From Hypomesus transpacificus (lineage: Eukaryota; Chordata; Actinopteri; Osmeriformes; Osmeridae): a stretch of 64,000 nt of DNA. The stretch lies in contig NC_061062.1 of assembly GCF_021917145.1 (NCBI RefSeq), positions 14,406,706 to 14,470,705 of the forward strand. The letters are read 5' to 3'. The notes under the pieces were generated by a model. It saw nothing but the letters and a program-made list of their open reading frames with translations, did no database searches and was not told where the DNA came from. The position numbers and the translations under genes were made by a program. Shown here piece by piece: positions 52,625 to 64,000 of the stretch; the stretch's first letter is position 1; each line of letters opens with the position of its first letter.

Positions 52625-55600
52625 GCTTCCAGTACATATGTACAGAATGTTCTCTGAGCTTCATGAAAAATACTGTTGACGTTATCGAGCTAATGTAAAC
52701 ACTTATAGTTATAATTTCATGTCTAAAAGGAATGCAATTTGTCCCTCTGCTATGTGAGAATCAGGTATTGCATAAACATTGTACTCTGGTAATGGGTATA
52801 TCTCAGTTGCAGATCAAGAGTTCCCAGGTTGAAGTCCCTCCTGTAAAGTACATTCCTTTGGATCAAAGTATTTGCTACATAAATGCATTAGATTGCAGAT
52901 AAAGGTAGGATGTGACAACAGAACCATCCCACAAATGACAATAGAAAATGTTTGGGGGTAAAAAAAAAACAATACAGTGCACAAGAACCGACGGGGGGGC
53001 TTCAGGTCACTGCTACAACGGAAACTTTCCTAGGAGGTTTGTTGCTGTATAGTAGTGTGACATGGTCAGGTCAGGTTTGATGGAGGTGCTTTGTACCTGG
53101 AACTGTCCATCAAAGTTGGGAGGGGGCAGCCCTAAGGGCTCGAGGGTTTCTCAGATTGGCCAGGTGGCATCTCCACAAGGTCTTAAGGCTACATCCTGGA
53201 AAGAGAACAATGAGCTGACATTCTACCATGCTTCCTACTTCCTGGAAAAAAAAGTCAAGCACGAGGAGTTATTAATATACCTGCCTGCTGATAAAGCAGA
53301 AGGGCCGTGGGATCATGCGGGAGGCCAGGGGCTAGGGAGTCAGTAACAACGACTTGCTGAGTCCAGCCAGTGACCTCCAAACCCAGGGTAAGCCTGGGCC
53401 CCACAATAGCATTCAACGGTGAAGTCCAACTTGCCAGAGATAAGGCTGTCACAGGTTCAAGACAAGAAAGTAATAAATGTCCATCATATACAACCAGTTT
53501 TAGTTTGAATTCCTCTTTGTGTTTTACAAAATCCTTAGTGGCTCCATGAATCTCTCTGTTAACAACCCACATCCGTGTAGGCTAATGTTAGTGGACAGGA
53601 GAGTGGGGCCTCACTTGGCCTGGGATGAGATCCGAGCCCTGCAATGACATGAGGGACGGATTGTGTCTCGCACACCAACGTTGGCGTGCACCACTACATG
53701 TTTGAATGTGTGTATGAGAACAGAGATAGAGTGTGTGTGTGTGTCTGGTTGTGTAATAAACTGTTGTCAGTCCTCTGCTCTGAGCACAGTCACTGATAGC
53801 TCTTCTAGCCCATTCCTGGAATTCTTTCCAGTGGAAACAATCTGCCACTGATCCCAGTGTGTCAGCACAGCCTGACCCTTTCACCCAAGACTCCTCTCCG
53901 AGTCCCCACTGCAGCCACACCAACATGCTCTCTCTCTCTCTCTCTCTCTTTTTCTCTATCCACCTCTCTCTACATGCTCACCCTCTAACCTGTCCCCTCA
54001 CACACCCACTAGGCACTCTTGTCCCCCAGGCATCACATCGCAGGAGCTAGGGACAGTGTGCTCATTGTCTCTCCATTTATCTCTGTGTGTCTCTCTCTCT
54101 GTTTCCCTCTCTGTTTCTCTGTGCCTTTATATTTTCCCACGGTGGGGGTTACATATTGCAACATGACATTTGTCTTGTTTTTCACCAGTACATTGTGCAA
54201 CTGTGTGCGTTTTTGTGCCTGATTTTTTGTTGTTGTTTCGCGTTACTATGTTTGCCGTGTGCGTAAAGGAAAGATTCTTTTCCCATGGTTTCTCCAGTGT
54301 GAGAACGTGGAGCTCTCGGGAGATGAAGAGAAAACGTTGCTTAGTTATTTATAACAAGTCTGGAGACAGGACACCAAGAGTCCACATAGCTGGCACTGCC
54401 AACAAACTGAGCAGGGGAGAGTGGAGAGGGACAGAACAGAAGGAGAGGGAGGATGAAGAGATTGAGGAGTCAACAGAGGGGAGAAGGTGGATATGGAGCA
54501 GGTCTAAAATAGAGAGCACAATGTACTGCAGCAAAGGTGTCACACAGGGTCATGTTGGGTTCACTGGAGATAGTGCGAGAGACGTGGTGGCTTATGAGGT
54601 TTCTTTGAGTCACTCGAGATAAGGTAAGAGGTGAGATGAGTTGAAGGTTTGGAACTAACTTTTCTGACACTATAGTATCGGTGTAAATTAGTCCTCCTCA
54701 AATTTGCCTTGTGTGGCTTTACCTGTGATTTTACAGGGAAACATGTCAGAGTAGAATGATTAGGCTTTTAAAAAGGACAATATACCCCCCATTTGAAGGA
54801 CAAGGAGCTCAGTTTTTATGGTCAACTGTTCCACCTTCCTTCACTCAGATAGAATAAGTGAGTTTCAGTCAAGATACCCTAAGGGGCCAGTAAGCTGACG
54901 CAGTGATTGCCATTCAAAACAAAGCCGAAACGATTACACAATCCATCCAAGTCAAGAACCATCAATACAGTGCCAAGCAGCTCTGGAATCAAACCCTCAA
55001 CAAGGAGCGATCCACAGACATTCCCAAGTATGCACTCACACAGCCACATATTAATTTGGGCCGATGATTCTCAACACTTAAAAGATTCATCCTCTGTTTA
55101 ATAGGGTGATGTACAAGAGTGCTGCCATGTTATCTGTGATGTTTTTGAGCTTTGATCACTGTGCCTGTCAGGATCCAATTACGCGTGTACTTTTGTGTGT
55201 TAATGTGCTAATCCAGACTCTGCTGCTCTTCTATGGGGCGTCACTGATATAAATAGACAGCTTATGCCCCCCTAATACTCCTGGCTTGGAGACGAGACTG
55301 GAAAACAGCCTCACCTCACAATTCTGACAATTCAGACAAGGGATAAAGAAAGAGGAGAGCAAGTGAGACGGAGAGAGAGACATTGAGAAAGAGGGAGAAA
55401 GAGAGAGAGGTGGGACTGATTCACCAAGTCTGTTGTGTGAAGATCTTCAAAGGAGCGTAAGAAAGAGGGAGACATAGATACTGTACATGCATGCTTACTT
55501 AGGCCTTAGATGCAGAGGGAAGTGTAGGGTGAGAGGGAGGAAGACTTGAGTTAAATCATCCCTGTCCCTTTCCTGAACCTCGACATCCCCCTCTTCCCTC

Positions 55601-56945
55601 CTTCTTTACTGGCAAAAAGTACAAGGGGTCAGGAGGGACAAGAATGTGTAAAAACAACAAACCAGCAGAGATTTCTTCTTAAATAAAGCCTCCATTTAGT
55701 GCTATCAATAGACTCCTTTGAAAAAAAACAACCCAAGACATAGTGTCCAATGCCCAAAAAAAGACATAATTCCCCTACTCACAGACAAAGAAAAATGGCA
55801 CACTGCACTCTCATGGAACAGGCATGTAACCACAGGTGCAATGGTTCAACATAATTAACTTTTCTTTTTGTGAAACACTGCTGTATTTCATGTTGTATCA
55901 TAATGAATCACCCATACTGTTTTTCCATCAATAACCACACAGACTCCATCTTTGATGCCTCTCTGAAATGCGTTTACTACTTATATACTATAATATGCAT
56001 AAAGAAAACCTACACAAACTACTGAAGTAAATAAAGACATGTGCTTCCCTATAGATGTTTATCTTGTGTCTAAGGCGAGTGTGGTGATCGATGCGTGTCT
56101 CCAGTAGAGGTGAGCTGGCTGTGAGACACAAGTCAGAGAGGCCACTTCACGGCTCTTGCTCTCTCTCTCTCTGAGGCGTTACGCTGACCCCTGAGAAGTT
56201 TACTGATAAAACCATACAGTCCACTCGGACGCTGAGTTAGAGTGCATGCCAAAGGGAGCAGGTCATGGAAAAGACTTGAGGTTGAGTAAGTGCTCTCTCT
56301 CTTGTTCTTTCACTCTCTTGACACACTCCCACACACATACGTATTCTCTCACAAAACACATGCTAAACACACACACACACATCAGAGACACATCCCTGCC
56401 TGTTGAGGTCACTTTTAACAGCAGAATGACTGTAGGTAAAGGAAATAAATGACATGCAATGAGTTTATTTACCCTGCTCTAAAAGGATAGGTTGGGACAT
56501 TAGATCATGAATTCAGCATGTATCATCGTGTAGTAATATTTGCTTTTCACAATGCATGCTTCATTTTTTGGCTACCCACAATGTTTTGGGTCTATGTCAT
56601 TGACCTTTGTACTTTTGTAAAGCTCTCTCTTGGAAGTCGCTTTGGATAAAAGTGTCTGCAAAATGAATAAATTTAAATGTTATTTTTTAAATACATTTTT
56701 ATGAAGCACTCTTGACTTGAACACCCTTTCCTGATAGGTGATTTATCTGAAAGACAAAACATGGCATGTTAACAGCAGCGTCACCTAAATAAATACATTA
56801 CAAATTAAGAGTTTCAGAAGAGATACTTTTTCATAATTTCTCACATTTTCCATGTAATTTAATCCACACGAACAGCGTCCCCTATTGACGTCATTTTTGG
56901 GGTGCAAGCAAGCAGATGGGTTGAGAGTTGAGAGTTGAAGTTGTC
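52625..56945. other. lbh-lclat1 intergenic region
   Basis: About 4.3 kb without a supportable gene. It contains CT tracts (53,928-53,958, 54,075-54,120), short GA-rich (55,360-55,410) and CA (56,365-56,380) stretches, and a SINE/LINE-type 3' tail at about 56,600-56,682 (CGCTTTGGATAAAAGTGTCT followed by AT-rich TAAATT repeats). The 150-residue open frame at 54,170-54,622 has no motif or splice support. Confidence 0.55.
56600..56682 (+). mobile_element. Fish SINE/LINE 3' tail fragment
   Basis: It contains the widespread motif GTCGCTTTGGATAAAAGTGT followed by CTGCAAAATGAATAAATTTAAA, the shared 3' tail of fish SINEs and their partner LINEs. Only the tail is preserved. A similar 49-bp piece sits at about 27,148-27,196. 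Confidence 0.55.
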
Positions 56946-56949
56946 AGGT

Positions 56950-57319
56950 TACCCGAATCAGTGATGTTGACAGAGCTCATTGCTCCCAGCGTGCATCTAA
57001 AACATGAAGGTGTACGGTATCAATCCGTGAATGTTATTATAGTTTGTGAGTAAAGTCAGCCAAACGACAAAATTGCGAATGCGGCTTCAGATTCCAGTGC
57101 AGTGCCTACCAGCGAGCCTGCCAAAGCGTTACTTGAACACGTTTAGCCTGCGAGCTCAGTAGTTAGTTAGCAACAGCTAGCAGATGCTAATGTCGCAACC
57201 AAGTTGTTGACATTTATATGGCTGGGCGCATCTCCCCGGACTGGTCTTCCGAGGCAACGTTAGCATATTGTAGCCAGCTAGCTTTTTACAATTGACAAGG
57301 AAGTAGCACACTTTTGCAG
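56950..57319 (+). promoter_or_regulatory. lclat1: Probable lclat1 promoter and untranslated first exon
   Basis: Moderately GC-rich unique sequence ends at a strong donor, GCAG/GTGAGTAA (exon end 57,319), with no conserved coding content. This fits a 5' UTR exon spliced to the coding exon at 61,996, whose acceptor lies just two bases before the ATG. The start site is not defined. Confidence 0.4.
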
Positions 57320-60300
57320 GTGAGTAACATTATTCCATTTACTTCTCTAGCCTAACGGTTATCCAACTAAATATGCTTTGATGGTATGTTACTAGTCTTA
57401 AGCTAGCTAGCTACAGTGTAGCTCTTTAGCTAGCTCTGAAGTTGCACGTACCTACCTATCTTATACTAGCTCTCTATGCTAGTTATCCATGACTTGGTGA
57501 CACTTAAGCTAGTCAACTACCACAACTAGTATGACTTTCAATAGTTTAACATCACACATCACAAGATTCTTCACTTGTGGGACGATATAATTTAGTTATC
57601 ATTTCACAGTCATCACAAAGACGTAACTAGTTATTAAACTATTTAAAACGGTCCAAAACAAAAATTCAGTGGAAACAGCACAGCTACAGTACCGAGGTAC
57701 AGTACAGTAAATCCACACACATTTACGCGTGCCCATTGTCACTGTTGCCAACAATATTAATGCAAAGTTGCATTAATAATGATGTGTCAATGCTCGCATG
57801 AGAGTGATCAAATGACAACTCAATTTAATCTCTAATGTAAACCAGTTAGACATGTAGCTAGCTAGCCAAACCAGAAAGCTTCACTTGACCAAACTTATCC
57901 TTAACCCTCACTTGGTGTCATGATCTGTACGCAGTTAGAAGTGAGTGTGTAAGGCATAGCCAGGTTCATATGATCAGCGTATTATACACAGAAGCAGGTT
58001 AGGGTAAATCACATTGCTAAGCATGAATTTAATTTAATTTGTTTAATGTATGTTTCACTTCAAACTACTACATGTTTGAAAGACCGATTGGCTGTATGGT
58101 GCTTGCAATTGATTGTGAGAGAAATAAGTAGCCTTTGACAGGACTACCCTCCATAACCAGAAGACCAGACCAGAAAGGTTAATCTGTGAGCAACCTGACC
58201 TTGGATTGACATCCCTTTGCAGCAACACTACCTATGATCAGAGGGTGGAGCATTTAGTTATGGGTACAAAGGCTTACAAAGTGTTGTAAGAGCTCTGAGA
58301 CAGTTCAGTGTAAATACTGTAGGACCACAGAGTTACATCAGCACTATATACAACTGTGACCATTTTAGTGTTTTTGTATTGGTATATTGCTATTTTTATA
58401 CTTTTAGCTACTTGCTTTTTTGACAGTTTTGCTGCTGGTGTTTTGTATCATTTTCTTTATCCCTTTTATACGACTACACAGCTTGCCATGTCAGAATAAT
58501 GTCATTGTCCAGTAGGAACCTGTGTTGTACTGTTCATATAACAATACATCTCTTTGATTTTGACAGAAGACTGATTTCCATGGAAGTTGGACTTTATAGT
58601 CCTGAAGCAAGGCTAAGCAATGACAATCAGAGGAATGTGTGACAATCGAATGAGGCCACTGTGGGTTGCCTTTACTTTGTTTTTCCGCGATGCGCATTCT
58701 TCAATGGGTCGTCTTTGTCCCTATTGTTTCTGAGTAACTGTCACTTTGTTATTCACAGAGATTACCCAGACCTCATTAATAAGACAGACGTCCTCTGTGT
58801 GTTCTGATGGTGGCAGTGCCACCAACACAAATCCTCACAGTCAGGATGTCCATTAGCAAAATGAGCAGGCAAAGAGGGCTGGCCTACCTCTGTCATATTC
58901 AAAAAAACACCCACACTTTATTGGGTTTTTGGAAGGCTTTGGACATGTCATTCACAGTGGACATATTTTGCTGTATCTAGGCCACTCTGCTACCACACAC
59001 ACATAGGCACATACTCTCATGTAGAGGCACACACACGGACACCTTGTGTATGCATTTGTATGTCATTAAAAGGAAGTGTTTTGTGTAGGTGTGCGGGTCC
59101 CTAGTCCTGGCTGGCTGTCCGGCTCAGTGGCCCTGCAGTGTGGTTGGGCCAGTGAAACAGACCTGATGTCCTCGCTGCAGAGTCCTCAACACAGAGGGAC
59201 ATCTGTTTTAGTCTCTGGAGTGACAAATAGGAACCCTTGCTTTGCAATCTGTCACGATCTGATAGTCAAATGTAGGCTATGCAAACTGTATCTTTGTCAC
59301 ATGTAGGCGGGTGTTTGCTAGCCTTTTTGGTGTGTGTGTGTGTGCGCGTTTCACTCCAGCATCTGTGTGTGTATGCTCTCGTGCATACCATCCTCGGTGT
59401 ATTCATTTGTACTCCTTACTTTTAATCTGGGTGACCTTTATCAGAGCTCCAATGGAAAAAAGTCATTAAAGACTTGTTGTTTTTCCACTACCCCTTTAAA
59501 CTGCCATGCTCATCATCGCAGAGAGCAATTACCCTGGAGCCCAGCAGCTGGAGACGGAACCCAGGGGTTGAAGTCCGCTCCGGTTTTCCACAGCAGAGCC
59601 AGACAGATTACTCAGCAATCTCTCAAAGAACCACACGTTAAACAGGTAGAGATGCAGCCGAATGGTGTGTGTATGCATGCGTGTGCACAGACACACACAC
59701 ACACCGCGCTGATATTAAAGAAGCTTGCATTTTGGCCAGGGATCCTTGTATGTCACTGAGGAGGACACTGAATCTTCCAGAAGAGTCGACATGTCGCAGC
59801 TCAGACACCAGGATTCGGAGAAAGGACACAGATAGCCCCCTTGTATAAAGCCAAGATGTGGTTAACCTCTCATCATGGTAACGACGTCTGTCTGTTCTTG
59901 ACTAAGAGGAAAGAATGCAGGTAGACTGCCAAAGAATACAGGGTCTGACTAAGAGCACATCAATTCATTGCGGTTGGCTAACATTTTTGGGCAGTGCTCG
60001 AATAGGCATTGCTATTGTGACCCGACAAATGTTTAATCAAACCTCACTCTGCAGAGTCAATGACATTGTCTTTGCATCTGACCCAGAGTATGAAAATGTG
60101 GTTCTCCTGTGGAAGGCTGGTGAGATGTCGTAGGTGGAAGGAGCACAATTACTGTTAGCATTATTACTGTTTTGGGTCGGTAGTTCCAGTCACTTTTCAC
60201 CTCATTCTCAGGGGACCTCAAATGTGTGTCCTCTTCAGTGCATAACTGAAATGGGCCTGCACTTTTAGAATATGCGCCAGCATGTTCCAGCAGACACCCA

Positions 60301-61995
60301 AGGGTGCGTTTGGTTTGTGTGTTTGGTTTGTGTGTGCGTGTGTACGTTGTGGGAGAAAGCTGTAACAGGAGGTCATAATTGTGTGACAATTGTGCTGAAC
60401 CAGCTTGTTCCTCTCTCACGCTTCATATTTTCCGTTGTTTAAAACCCTTATGTCCTCACTCTACTGTGAGTGTGACACACACACGCACACACATACACAC
60501 ACATACCTGGGTTGTTAAGTGCTCCTTCAGCCACTCTGCTTGCGGAGTTGAGACCTGCTGTGTCATGATGCTGCTGTTGCCTGAGGTGGTTTGAGGTGAA
60601 GGCTTGTGCAATCACAGAGCCAGGGTAATTGAGGCAGGGTAGCATGAACCAAAGTTCAACCCAGGGAATGAAACACCTGCTGGGTGGTGGTCGCTTCCTC
60701 CCTGCTTCCTCAGCCTGTAGACTGACAGCCTGAATCCCTGCATTAGCTACACCTTGCAGTTTTTAACACTGGTTATCATGGCAGTCAGAGGACATACGTT
60801 AAGATAGGCTAACCCAGTGGTTCTCAACTCTGGTCCTCAAGTACCCTCTGTCCTGCACGTTTGAGATGTTTCCCTGCTCCAACACACCTGATTCAAATGA
60901 ATGGGTTGTTATCTAGTTATGCAGAATCCTGTTAACGACCCTTCATTTGAATCAGGTGTGTTGGAGCAGGGAAACATCTAAAACGTGCAGGACAGGGGGT
61001 ACTTGAGGACCAGGGTTGAGAACCACTGGGCTAACCTAACCTAGGTTGCCCCATTAACAAGCATCATGATCATCATGATCATGACTCATTTTTACTGATA
61101 CATAATGGGGAAACTGACACTATAACCGACTTAGTCGGCAGGTTGGCCTTGGACATACAAATGAGAGCGTATTATTGAACAGGGCTAGACCACAGCTAAG
61201 AAGCTGTATGTCCTCACAGTGAGCACGTTGTTTTGCAGCCAAAGGTCTCATAACTCTGTTAAGAAATTAGCTTCCTCAGGAGACTCCTTTTTTATGTTTG
61301 GTATGTCTGTCTTGTTGTCACGCTACTGATAAAAACGAAAGAGCTCTTGATGCAGACGAGGCTTTGAATAACTCGGACACAGCGTTAACTGAGCATGAAT
61401 TGAAGCCTGACGTCAACTGAACATGGAACACTTGAGGACAAAAGTGCAATGTTTCAAGTGATACCCGGTTCAAGGGTATGAAATGTGAGACACCCGTCTT
61501 CTTTTTTAATCGTGGATTTGGTGACTGTGCAGTGCACATCTTCTGGAAAGATTCAGTATTTACATTCCTTCAGCAGGAACGTCGCCGTCGTGTTTTTCCA
61601 CTGTTTGTGGGGGAAATGTTTTGAGAGGCTCGGCAGACGCAGAGGGGTTCAGTATGGATGTGCACGCTAATAAAGTCGATCATTCCATTTGTCTTGCGTC
61701 GACTGGGCAGCTCCATCCAATTCCTGAGCCCAGTCTCACTGCCGGCCTCCTGGATCCTCAAAGGAAAATTCCACTAAGCGTACTGTACACACTCATCTTC
61801 CTGGTTAACAACATCCCCCCCCCCCCCACTTAGACTAGTTTTCAGTCCTTAGGGATGACTCAGAACCACAGAGTTGAATTGACGGTGTCTGTCTGTTTTT
61901 CCTTTCCCTACTCTCTCTCCCCCTCTCTCTCTCCATCTGTATCTTTCTCTCCACCCCCTCTCTCACGCCCACCTTTCCCCGTCTCTCTCTCCCAG
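57320..61995 (+). other. lclat1: lclat1 5' intron (inferred)
   Basis: About 4.7 kb. It contains short GT/CA tracts (59,330-59,342, 59,690-59,704, 60,476-60,500), the hAT-type MITE at 60,815-61,028, a C run near 61,808 and a long CT-rich stretch just before the acceptor. No nested gene seen. Confidence 0.5.
60815..61028. mobile_element. hAT-type palindromic MITE (214 bp) with perfect 8-bp target duplication
   Basis: The termini read CAGTGGTTCTCAACTCTGGT and, in reverse complement, CAGTGGTTCTCAACCCTGGT. CAGTGGTTCTCAA is the terminal repeat of Charlie/MER5-like hAT elements. The target duplication GGCTAACC is perfect (60,807-60,814 and 61,029-61,036). The two arms are inverted copies of each other over about 95 bp, so the element is almost a complete hairpin. 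No ORF. Confidence 0.9.
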
Positions 61996-61997
61996 GT

Positions 61998-63021
61998 ATG
62001 GATGTGTCATTGCGGGGTCTGTACTTCATGTTGACCCTGTTCCTGGGCATCTTGTTCGGCAGTATCTTCATGCTGGGTCCGGTTCTGCCTCTCATGCTGC
62101 TGTCTCCCGCCTGGTACCGCTGGATCAGCAACCGCCTTATAGCCACCTGGCTCACCCTGCCTGTGGTGAGCCCTGAGCCTGTCATCTGGCAGCCTGGCCC
62201 TTGTGGCCGCCCTCACGCTGTGCTGTGACCTCTTACTCCAGCGGCCTTGTTCCTGGCTGTACCTCAGTGTCCGTGTTGGAACAGCTCGTCTCATGAGCGG
62301 CCGTGTTACATTGCCTTCATGTGCAGGGAAAGACAAAACTGGTTTCTCACTTCTGACTTTTTCTTTTCTCGCTCCCTCAAACCTTATCATTTCTCTGGCT
62401 CACTCGAACCCCCCCTCCCCTCTCTGTCTCTCACCCCCCCTTCCTCTCTTTCGCTATCTCTCCTCCTCTGTCTCTCTCACTTCCCTCTCCCCACCTCCCT
62501 CCCTCTGTCTCAGGCCCTGTTGGAGCTGGTATTTGGGGTGAAGGTGGTGATTACGGGGGATGGCTTCATCCCGGGGGAGCGCAGTGTGATCATCATGAAC
62601 CACCGCACACGTCTGGACTGGATGTTCCTCTGGTGCTACCTGCTCAGGTACAGCTACCTGCGCCTGGAGAAGATCTGCCTCAAGGCTGCCCTCAAAGCAG
62701 TGCCTGCCTTCGGTGGGTATGAGTAGCTTGGAAACGCGCACACATACACCTCACAGGGGACTTGGAAGTGCTTATTTGTCAGCGTAGTATACAGCCGAAT
62801 AGAGCTCTTTCATTTGGGGTTGCAGATAAAATGCTGCCGTGACTGAAGTGTGTGTGTGTGGTGTGTGTGTTAAGGCTGGGCCCTGCAGGTGGCCTGCTAC
62901 ATCTTTGTCCAGCGCCGGTGGGAAGATGACAGAGAACACATAGAGAACATGTTGGAGTACTTCTGCGACATTGGAGAACCACTGCAGCTTCTGCTGTTCC
63001 CCGAGGGAACCGACCTGACTG
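61998..63021 (+). CDS. lclat1: Lysocardiolipin acyltransferase 1 (5' part; gene continues past the window)
   Basis: An ER/mitochondria-associated acyltransferase of the AGPAT family that remodels cardiolipin and phosphatidylinositol with acyl-CoA. Three coding exons, 61998-62165, 62514-62712 and 62875-63021, give the first 171 residues (human about 376-414). A hydrophobic segment at residues 8-36 fits the N-terminal membrane anchor. Motif I NHRTRLD (H86-x4-D91) is the catalytic HX4D. RYSYLRLEKICLK (101-113) and FPEGTDLT (164-171) are motifs II and III. The start was chosen because MDVSLRGLYF aligns with the internal MVSWKGIYF start of the human short form; the human N-terminal extension is not seen. 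Phases match at each junction. The next exon, expected to begin with the rest of a Glu codon, is not within the window. Confidence 0.93.
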
Positions 63022-64000
63022 GTGAGAACCCGCGGAACACACGTGCCCACCCACACACACCTTAACCGACAGCCCCTTCCCGCACAACCTGGGATCGTAG
63101 GCCATGATGTATAGGCCCTGTATTTTTGGACACAGATTAAGTTTAATTCCTAGTCTAAAATGATTAAATTAGGTGATTCATTTGGACCAATCTATTCTTG
63201 GTCTAAGCCTAGGTCTAATCTGTGTCTGAGAAACTGTACTGTAATGTTTTGTTATTGACAGTATTTATACTGGTAGGTCAGGTGAGGAAACATCATTTCC
63301 TGTTTGTCAGTCTAATAGCCTCTAATCTGTTTTTCTACCAAAACATTCCCACAGAGAAGGCCTGTCCAGCCCTGTTCCCAAAGAGTAGATTTTCTCTCTA
63401 GACGAGGCTAACCTGATTCAGCATGGTGACCAAATCTTTATTTTAATAAAATGCAGCTAGATTAGGGTTGGAGCTAAAGACTACAATACACTGGCTCCTG
63501 GGAAACAGGGCAGGGCAGCGTCCCAACATGGAGACTTAGACCATTAACGCATAAAGCACCTTAGACGCCACACTAAGCCAAAGTCCCTGTCCATCCTTAA
63601 GACAGGATGAGCCAGCTCATTTCGTTGTCAGCCTGACGTCACTGGGCTACCAGACCTCAAGTGAAGTTATATTGGTTCGAAAGCTAGCTAGCTTAGCTGT
63701 CCTACATCCATACATCTCCTCTGTTCGCGTAGCCCCAAACTGGGCATAGCCCTAAGCCTTTCAACTACCGTTTTGTATCTTTGCTGGGAAGGAATGTTCT
63801 GTCGTTTGTGTGTTTCTTTCCGAGGATTTTGCGCCTTCCCCTTAAACCGGGGCTTACGTTTACTAGCAAATCCATGGTCAGAAATTACATCTCATAGCTG
63901 TACTGTTCTCTCATCTTCATCTTGAAGATGACCCCCTTTCACGACACACACACAAACACAACACAACACACACCTGTAGGATTTAGATGAGGGTGCAGCT
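63022..64000 (+). other. lclat1: lclat1 intron (continues beyond the window)
   Basis: No further lclat1 exon is visible. It holds a decayed hairpin element (63,117-63,240) and a short CA stretch near the end. Confidence 0.6.
63117..63240. mobile_element. Decayed hairpin element related to the 36,744 MITE
   Basis: The right end, in reverse complement, reads CAGTTTCTCAGACACAGATT and then AGACCTAGGCTTAG. The left half contains GGACACAGATTAAG and CCTAGTCTAAAA in the opposite orientation. Ends and layout resemble the hairpin elements at 30,484 and 36,744 but with many substitutions. Confidence 0.5.

Noticed and set aside
52790..52900. Possible SINE tail (TTTGGATCAAAGTATTTGCT)
   Set aside because: It resembles a decayed fish SINE tail but too few positions match to claim it.
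54170..54622. 150-residue open frame between lbh and lclat1
   Set aside because: No family motif, no splice or promoter support, and a purine-rich composition. Too weak to call a gene.
58491..58697. Possible second 5' exon of lclat1 near 58,566
   Set aside because: A TTTGACAG acceptor is present, but I could not see a convincing donor or any match to the extended N-terminus of human LCLAT1.

Overview
The window looks like a teleost fish chromosome. It carries spliced vertebrate genes with GT-AG introns (psmc6, lbh, and the 5' part of lclat1), dense microsatellites, fish-type non-LTR retroelement tails and MITEs, and a 500-N scaffold gap. I cannot name the species. lbh followed by lclat1 in the same orientation matches the neighbouring LBH-LCLAT1 pair of human 2p23, so that linkage looks ancestral. 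PSMC6 lies on another chromosome (14q) in human, so its place upstream of lbh is a difference.

Layout. Bases 1-25,480 show no gene I can support. They are a repeat-rich, partly GC-rich desert with GA, CA, GCCT, TGTC, GAGGGA and CTCCCT tracts, many long G or C homopolymers, and a few non-repetitive islands that could be conserved non-coding DNA. Bases 25,485-36,858 are a transposon complex: two tandem same-strand piggyBac-type elements, each with an intact DDD transposase ORF (28,297-30,111 and 34,183-35,991). The first copy has a tandem duplication of its 5' exon-intron segment. The complex also holds several non-LTR retrotransposon fragments, a TTAA-flanked MITE, and a hairpin element at the right end of both copies, one of them split by a retrotransposon. 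Bases 37,469-41,199 are psmc6 in 14 coding exons, giving a 389-residue protein that is complete and in frame. Bases 42,776-49,842 are lbh in three coding exons (111 residues), with a 3' UTR to about 51,570. Bases 51,973-52,620 are a TTAA-flanked MITE. From about 57,000 to the window end is the 5' part of lclat1: a probable untranslated first exon and the first three coding exons, with the rest beyond the window. Its first long intron carries a hAT-type MITE with a perfect 8-bp target duplication.

The three host genes have unrelated jobs: proteasome ATPase, transcriptional co-regulator, and acyltransferase of the endoplasmic reticulum. They are simply neighbours. The most unusual structure is an inverted copy of the psmc6 5' flank, ending at the psmc6 start codon, at 32,865-33,120. 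It lies directly upstream of the first exon of piggyBac copy 2, so the transposase copy is bracketed by inverted arms, one of which is the psmc6 promoter region. A second notable structure is the tandem duplication in piggyBac copy 1. It rebuilt a splice donor behind a truncated first coding exon, giving a spliceable and potentially in-frame duplicate N-terminal exon. Exon coordinates were read by eye from splice signals and reading frames; family assignments are by recognition, not database search.
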